This document shows, piece by piece, positions 5,904 through 10,380 of a stretch of 10,380 nucleotides of DNA. A program made the translations under genes and the position numbers. The notes under the pieces are model-generated. The model made no database searches and was not told where the DNA came from. It saw only the letters and a program-made list of their open reading frames with translations. This DNA comes from Candidatus Latescibacterota bacterium (lineage in GTDB: Bacteria > Latescibacterota > UBA2968 > GCA-2709665): the NCBI GenBank assembly GCA_030746455.1, contig JASLMQ010000185.1, positions 1 to 10,380 of the forward strand, given 5' to 3'. The first letter of the stretch is position 1. Each line of letters starts with the position of its first letter.

Positions 5904-6941
5904 ATGAAGGCAATGGCCCGAAGTCCGTCCCTCTTACAGTTCCTCGCAGGCATCCTGTTGGTCGCCTGTGGGTCGGAGGACCCGCTTGCCCCGGACGACA
6001 CGGTCGCGAGGCTCGACGCCCTCCTGGCCGAGCCCACGACGAGCGAGATCGCTGCCGCCCTGTCCGAGCTGGATGCCAAGTCCCCCGTCTGCGACGCAGG
6101 CGGCCTGCAGGTCCTTGAGCAAAGCCAGCAGGGCTTCGCCGACCTCTCGCTCGTCTCCTACAGGAGCGGCGGACTCAGAATCTACGGAGTAATCGCACGG
6201 CCGAAGGCCCCGGGAAGGTACCCGCTGCTCCTCTACAATCACGGTGGAGACGGCGGGATCGACCCCACCGAGCTGGACCATCCTCTGGCCGGGGGATTCG
6301 TCCAGGTGGCCTCCAGCTTCCGCGACGAGGCCGTCCACTGGTTTGGCACGGACTACCGGTCCGACGGCCCGGCCAGCCCGTGGGACCGGGACGTCGACGA
6401 TGCCCTCGTCCTGCTCGAGTGCGCACGTGGGCTCCCGGAGGCCGATACGACCCGAACCGTCGTCCTTGGCGGCAGCCGCGGGGGCGGCGTGTCGCTCCTT
6501 GCCGCGGCACGGCGGCCCGATCGCTTCCGCTGCGCGATCGACATCTACGGCCCGACCGACTTCCTCGACCCCGCCTTTCGTGGCATAGCCGACACCCTGG
6601 CTGCCGGGGGCAGCGACTCGCGCCCGGGCATGGACTTCCTGAAGTCCACGCTCCTTACCCCCTACCTCGAGGGAACGGTGCCCCTTGCGACCGCCCGAGC
6701 CGCACTGATTCGCAGGTCCTCGATCTACTTCGCCGGCCGCCTTCCGCCCACGCAGGTCCACCACGGAACGATGGACCTCGTGGTACCCATCACCCAGAGC
6801 GATCGCCTGGCCGCTCGGCTGGAAGACCTGGGCAAGCCCTTCGAGTACTACCGCTACCCCGGCGCGGGTCACGAGTTCCCGCTCGGCCCCGATCAGATAC
6901 CCCGCATGCTCGCCTTCATCTCCAAGCATCTCCAGCCCTAA
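5904..6941 (+). CDS. Secreted lipoprotein alpha/beta hydrolase (S9/dienelactone-hydrolase-like)
   Basis: This 345-residue exported serine hydrolase is probably a lipid-anchored peptidase or esterase facing the periplasm or cell surface. Residues 1-21 form a lipoprotein signal peptide with lipobox LVAC and acylated Cys22, followed by an acidic linker (GSEDPLAPDD). The alpha/beta-hydrolase core begins near 85. The oxyanion-hole segment is NHGGDGG (112-118), the nucleophile elbow GGSRGGG gives Ser191, the acid is Asp291 in HHGTMDLVVP, and the base is His323 in GAGHEF. The triad is therefore complete and the enzyme should be active. The ATG at 5904 was chosen because it starts the signal peptide; the reading frame is open further upstream but crosses the terminator and promoter. 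The Shine-Dalgarno element is weak. Substrate unknown. The gene is monocistronic and its TAA overlaps the TAG of the convergent gene. Confidence 0.88.
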   Translation: MKAMARSPSLLQFLAGILLVACGSEDPLAPDDTVARLDALLAEPTTSEIAAALSELDAKSPVCDAGGLQVLEQSQQGFADLSLVSYRSGGLRIYGVIARPKAPGRYPLLLYNHGGDGGIDPTELDHPLAGGFVQVASSFRDEAVHWFGTDYRSDGPASPWDRDVDDALVLLECARGLPEADTTRTVVLGGSRGGGVSLLAAARRPDRFRCAIDIYGPTDFLDPAFRGIADTLAAGGSDSRPGMDFLKSTLLTPYLEGTVPLATARAALIRRSSIYFAGRLPPTQVHHGTMDLVVPITQSDRLAARLEDLGKPFEYYRYPGAGHEFPLGPDQIPRMLAFISKHLQP

Positions 6942-8926
6942 TACCCGTGCACGTAGTGTCCGCCCGCCGGGAACCAGATGAAGTCCACGAGGAAGGATAC
7001 CCCGAGGGCGAACACGAACCCCACGATCAGGCCATAGCACGCCGGCCTCACCCTCCGGTAGAGCGCGATCCCCCCGAACTTCAGCACGAGCAGCTTCACC
7101 AGCCAGACGATGAAGATGTTCAGGAAGTAGATGTTCACGTACCAGTCGAACATCACCAGTAATCCCAGGGGGTGGAGCGGCCACCACGGCAGGCGCGCCT
7201 GTAGGAGCGTGATCAGTGCCGCGGCCAGTCCCCCGAGGATCCACACCGTGATCTTGGACGGATCGGCGACCGAGGGATCGGTGTCGGCCACGGCCGATGC
7301 GATGCCATTGTAGAGCCCTCTAGGCGCCCCCACGAGCGACCAAGTGCGGAAAGAGCTTCCCCCCTCTCCGTAGCACAGCCAGACCGTGTAGAGCGCCGCG
7401 GCAAGCAGGCCTACCGACACGCTGCCCAGGATGAGCGCACCGGTGCGCCGGCCCCCTCCGATCAGCCGGGTGACATGCGGCAGCGCGGGCGGGAGTCGCC
7501 ACCCCGAAAGCACGCGCCAGCTGATCAGCCTCGAGCCCACCAGCGTGGACTCCGACATGCTGCTGGCGCCCACCCAGATTTCGGGGATCTCGCGGGACCA
7601 GTGCGGCCAGAGGTAGGCGAACCCGCTGGCCGCGAGGTACTTCATCGCCGCGAAGATGCTCGCCCAGAAGAGCCCCAGCCACGCGATCGACATGCCCAGA
7701 CTCAGCCCCGCGGCGTTCAGCCAGAATACCATGTAAAGCACCCCGGCCAGAAGCACGGCGACCGAAACGCGCTCCGAGAAGATGGCAGTGACCGAATCGC
7801 CCTGCGCCGCCGGCCTCAGGAGCCGACGGCCGATCTGTCTGAGGTGCGTACGCGCGGCCCAGACCGCCCAGATCACGAGGCCGATCATCACACCGTGCCT
7901 GAAGATCCCCACGATCGCCATCGGGTCCGCTTCCTGACCCGTCAGCCCGACCGAGAACCCGACGCGGTTCATGATGAAGATGGCGATCTGGCCCACGAGG
8001 TGGAGCGACCAGAGGCTGAGCAGGATGTTCAGGTCGCACAGGAAGGTGAAGCCGATCACGGTGGGAAGCAGACGGTAGGAATAGCCCCACGGCAGGTAGC
8101 GAGGGGGTGCGGTCCGTCTGCGGCCCAGCGTGTCGAAGATCGCCAGACGGGGAAACCCGGGAACCCAGTACTCGATCAGGTTCCACAGAATGGGAAAGGC
8201 CGCGATGGCGAAGCCGATCCAGAAGACGCGATTCCGCACGATCGGCGGCCACCCGGGGCGTCGATCGAATCCCTCGGTCAGATCCAGTGACACCTGCGCC
8301 AGGGGGAAGGTGAGTCGTTCGTGCTCGGCCCACTGCTTTTGGAAGATGGCCGTAAGCCCCAGCCCGATCGCCGTCATCGCCAGGGCGGCCGACAGCGCCC
8401 AGAAAACCGGCCCCAACCACGCCCCCCACGGGAGGACCTCCTCCGGACCGAGGCCGAGGTAGAATCGATCGTACACGCCTGGCAGGTTGGACGGATACAT
8501 CCACCAGGGAAGGTAGTCGAAGATCAGCTCCTGCCACCGGTTCTCGGGCGACGCGAAATACCGGGGGGCCGCCATAGACCCGACCCACTGGGTGGCCCAG
8601 TTGTACCCCGCGAACGAGGCGCCCACCCACAGCACGCACAGCATGGTGCGCATTTCCATCGTGGTCAACGACAGCCGGGGAAGCAGCCGCTTAAGCAAGG
8701 TGTTCCCCAGCAACCAGAACACGAAGGGGAACAGCACCGCAAGCGGCAGATTCGACATGGCCATATGGGCCGACCGCGACTCGAACTCCAGGAAGGTGGT
8801 CGCCACACCCGCGAACATCAGGGTTCCGGCAATGACCAGGATCGACGTCCTGCGCACCCGCGTCTCTTCGTTCCCCTCTGACGGCGGCGTCTGGTTGTTT
8901 GCTAGCGATTCGGTTGACTGGCTCAT
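6938..8926 (-). CDS. Polytopic membrane protein resembling DUF6785/DUF6784 family, function unknown
   Basis: This is a 662-residue integral membrane protein. A polar, probably cytoplasmic tail (1-26) precedes about twelve hydrophobic segments (for example 28-45, 57-77, 92-112, 170-194, 234-252, 284-320, 341-358, 388-410, 414-436, 497-518, 560-577, 586-612 and 630-650). Features I associate with DUF6785 are the motif SAHMAMSN near 52, FASPENRW at 124-131 followed by a LPWW segment, and QKQWAEHERLTFPLAQ at 196-211. The C-terminal part has WWPLHPLG at 581-588 and WLVKLLVLKFGG at 608-619 before YRRVRPACYGL, as in DUF6784. The function of these families is unknown; transport is a plausible guess from the topology. 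The ATG at 8926 follows GAGGAG closely. The gene lies 139 bases downstream of the TPR-like gene on the same strand and may be co-transcribed with it. Confidence 0.85.
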   Translation of the reverse strand: MSQSTESLANNQTPPSEGNEETRVRRTSILVIAGTLMFAGVATTFLEFESRSAHMAMSNLPLAVLFPFVFWLLGNTLLKRLLPRLSLTTMEMRTMLCVLWVGASFAGYNWATQWVGSMAAPRYFASPENRWQELIFDYLPWWMYPSNLPGVYDRFYLGLGPEEVLPWGAWLGPVFWALSAALAMTAIGLGLTAIFQKQWAEHERLTFPLAQVSLDLTEGFDRRPGWPPIVRNRVFWIGFAIAAFPILWNLIEYWVPGFPRLAIFDTLGRRRTAPPRYLPWGYSYRLLPTVIGFTFLCDLNILLSLWSLHLVGQIAIFIMNRVGFSVGLTGQEADPMAIVGIFRHGVMIGLVIWAVWAARTHLRQIGRRLLRPAAQGDSVTAIFSERVSVAVLLAGVLYMVFWLNAAGLSLGMSIAWLGLFWASIFAAMKYLAASGFAYLWPHWSREIPEIWVGASSMSESTLVGSRLISWRVLSGWRLPPALPHVTRLIGGGRRTGALILGSVSVGLLAAALYTVWLCYGEGGSSFRTWSLVGAPRGLYNGIASAVADTDPSVADPSKITVWILGGLAAALITLLQARLPWWPLHPLGLLVMFDWYVNIYFLNIFIVWLVKLLVLKFGGIALYRRVRPACYGLIVGFVFALGVSFLVDFIWFPAGGHYVHGY

Positions 8927-9022
8927 ACACTCCTCGGTGTACGTGTGCCCTCACTCGCGGAAACCGTACAGGGCACTGCTTGTTTGGTCTTGATCTTCCC
9001 GCCCCTCCCTGATTCCTGCCTG

Positions 9023-9054
9023 CCCGCCGAAGCCGGCTTGCCGGCGGAGGCGGG
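9023..9054. repeat. REP-like GC-rich palindrome between genes
   Basis: Two nested inverted pairs are visible: CCCGCC (9023-9028) with GGCGGG (9049-9054), and GCCGGC (9032-9037) with GCCGGC (9040-9045), separated by purine mismatches GAA/GGA and a TT centre. The shape and wording (CCCGCCGAAGCC...GGCGGAGGCGGG) resemble short palindromes dispersed between genes in many uncultivated bacteria. Five-base copies TCCTG flank it at 9014-9018 and 9057-9061. It begins 11 bases beyond the TPR-like gene's stop and could also act as that gene's terminator, although no T run follows on the minus strand. Copy number cannot be judged from one window. Confidence 0.6.
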
Positions 9055-9065
9055 ACTCCTGTTCC

Positions 9066-10286
9066 TCAAGGTCTCTTCGGATACCGCCTCACCATATCGG
9101 GGGGACGGTTCATCGCTTCCTCACCTGCAAACGGCTCCCGCAAATGAGTATCCGCCTCTGCGTGGCTGCCCCACACGTCTTCGTGCTTCCGGACGAGCCG
9201 GTAGTGCCCGATCGCCTCTTCCCGGTTGCCCCGGAGGTCGGCGAGCTTGCCCAGGATCAGCTCCGCCGGCGCGAGTAGCCAGCTCTTCTTCTCTGCCTCC
9301 TCGACGTAGGCCGCCATGCGTTCGCGAGCCAGCTCGGCCTTGCCGGTGAGATAGTGTCCGAAGCCTTCGACGAAGGTCAGCTTGGTGCGCGTCCACGGCT
9401 CCAGCGTCCAGTCCCGTGCGCTCACCATGTCCCGTATGGACCCGACCGAGTCCGCGAGGATTTCGGCGTGCCGTCCCTTGCCCATCACCGACATAGCCAG
9501 CATAGCGTCCAGGTGCCGGATCCGATAGTCGATGCTCTTGGGATACCGGTGGATCAGCTCCTGAAACCGTCTGCGGCCCTCCTCGGTGTGTTTCTCATAG
9601 TAGAGCTCGATGTAGGCGAGGCTCGACAGGGCGTGTTTCCGACAGTAGACGCCCTCCCTTGCAACGAGGTCGAGTCGGGCCAGGCCGGCCTCCCGGTCGC
9701 CCGCCGGCAGCGAGAGCATTCGGCTCACCATCCTGAGCAGCTTGGGCTTCCGCGACATCACGTAGTCCGCAAGCCCCAGTCCGAAGTGGACGTCCACCAG
9801 TCCCGGGTCGAGCTCGTGTGCCTCCAGGAGGGCCTCCCTCGTCCTCAGTCCGTCCACGGCCCCGCGCAGGATGTCGCCGTGCGTCATCCCCACGACGGCG
9901 CGAAGCCCGTAGGCACTCCCAAGCCAGAAGTACATCTCCGCCGACTCGCCCTGCCCTCTGATGCTTCCCTCCGCGGCATCGATCGCCCCGTCGATCAACC
10001 CGTGGATCGCCGTCACCAGCGCCTCACCACCCGCCAGGAGCATGCTCTCTTCCCAGTAGGCCATCGCCCGTCCGAGATACCCCTCGGGTCGCCGGGGCTC
10101 CGCCGAGATCAGGGAGTCGAACAGCGCGTGGGCTTGTGGGAACTCCTCATTGAAGATGAAATCCAGCCCTCTCAGGGAGGTGGTCAGGCGATTTGGTTCC
10201 GCCCGGGCCGGTTCCGCCCGAGAAGGAGATAGGGACAGAAGGATGAGGCCGACGACAAGGAAGGGCTGACGAAGGTTGGATCTCAT
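9066..10286 (-). CDS. Exported TPR-like helical repeat protein, function unknown
   Basis: This 406-residue protein is probably periplasmic. Residues 1-24 form a signal peptide (MRSNLRQPF, then the hydrophobic core LVVGLILLSLS, then PSRAEPARA with possible cleavage after SRA or ARA). The rest is rich in Ala, Leu and Glu and in alternating helix patterns typical of tetratricopeptide-like repeats: near 40-75 (GLDFIFNEEFPQAHALFDSL), 116-162 (AEMYFWLGSAYG to AHELDPG), 220-250 (ALSSLAYIELYY to ELIHRYP) and 335-368 (WLLAPAELILGKL to HYRLVRK). Such proteins are usually scaffolds; no catalytic motif is seen. I chose the ATG at 10286 because it begins the signal peptide; the frame is open upstream, where a GTG at 10343 would add a charged leader. 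The Shine-Dalgarno element is weak. No named family recognised. The palindrome and the DUF6785-like gene follow downstream on the same strand. Confidence 0.8.
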   Translation of the reverse strand: MRSNLRQPFLVVGLILLSLSPSRAEPARAEPNRLTTSLRGLDFIFNEEFPQAHALFDSLISAEPRRPEGYLGRAMAYWEESMLLAGGEALVTAIHGLIDGAIDAAEGSIRGQGESAEMYFWLGSAYGLRAVVGMTHGDILRGAVDGLRTREALLEAHELDPGLVDVHFGLGLADYVMSRKPKLLRMVSRMLSLPAGDREAGLARLDLVAREGVYCRKHALSSLAYIELYYEKHTEEGRRRFQELIHRYPKSIDYRIRHLDAMLAMSVMGKGRHAEILADSVGSIRDMVSARDWTLEPWTRTKLTFVEGFGHYLTGKAELARERMAAYVEEAEKKSWLLAPAELILGKLADLRGNREEAIGHYRLVRKHEDVWGSHAEADTHLREPFAGEEAMNRPPDMVRRYPKRP

Positions 10287-10380
10287 GACGCACCGATCGG
10301 CGGGCGAATTGCGCGTGCGCTGGTCTCTGGCCACCCGCAGCACGATGGCCGTGGGCCGGACCGAGCCGTCATTCCTTGGC

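Noticed and set aside
5934..7244. 436-residue minus-strand frame opposite the lipoprotein hydrolase
   Set aside because: It covers the hydrolase gene and the end of the membrane protein gene in a different frame, is Gly/Arg/Val-rich, and has no motif.
8927..9022. Search for a separate promoter of the DUF6785-like gene
   Set aside because: No pair of boxes with acceptable spacing stands out; transcription may come from the TPR-like gene upstream.
8945..9349. 134-residue plus-strand frame over the palindrome, containing a doubled LPAEAG peptide
   Set aside because: The peptide repeat is just the palindrome read through, and the rest is antisense to the TPR-like gene.
10287..10380. Possible 3' end of a further minus-strand gene at the right edge (a TGA overlaps the TPR gene ATG, another TGA is at 10369-10371)
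   Set aside because: Only about 95 bases are visible, none of the three frames shows a recognisable motif, and the stop positions could be chance.

Overview
The window is a GC-rich, densely coded bacterial stretch carrying seven genes: one partial gene at the left edge and six complete ones. I see no tRNA, rRNA, CRISPR array, transposase or phage gene. The organism looks like a Gram-negative-type, probably uncultivated bacterium. The hints are a secreted lipoprotein with a lipobox, a membrane protein resembling the DUF6785/DUF6784 family (to my knowledge known mostly from Latescibacterota-, Gemmatimonadota- and Planctomycetota-like genomes), and a short GC-rich palindrome of the kind scattered between genes in such genomes. 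The phylum cannot be fixed from this sequence.

Left block (about 1-4570, all minus strand): a probable four-gene operon read right to left. A strong promoter near 4541-4568 drives a double-domain ABC ATPase of the nucleoside/simple-sugar importer type. It is followed by its NupP/YufP-like permease, a metallo-beta-lactamase-fold hydrolase of the glyoxalase II type with a TTG start, and leucyl aminopeptidase PepA, which runs off the left edge. Gaps are 9, 31 and 15 bases. The importer lacks the usual second permease and the BMP-type binding lipoprotein, at least inside this window.

Central block (about 4590-6941, plus strand): a divergent extended -10 promoter leads to a YfhP/YdjM-like membrane-bound putative metal-dependent hydrolase, also with a TTG start. 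It is closed by a 12-bp GC-rich terminator hairpin. Just behind lies a TTGACA-17-TACGTT promoter and a secreted lipoprotein alpha/beta hydrolase (S9/dienelactone-hydrolase-like) with a complete Ser-Asp-His triad.

Right block (6938-10286, minus strand): an exported, helical TPR-like protein, a 139-base gap with the palindromic repeat, then a 662-residue polytopic membrane protein of unknown function. Its stop codon overlaps the stop of the lipoprotein hydrolase by four bases.

Functionally the left operon looks like uptake (probably nucleosides) combined with peptide and thioester/glutathione-type housekeeping hydrolysis. The right half consists of envelope proteins whose roles are not known. 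I found no convincing new multi-gene system. The best leads are the stripped-down importer, the unknown membrane protein with its TPR neighbour, and the palindrome.
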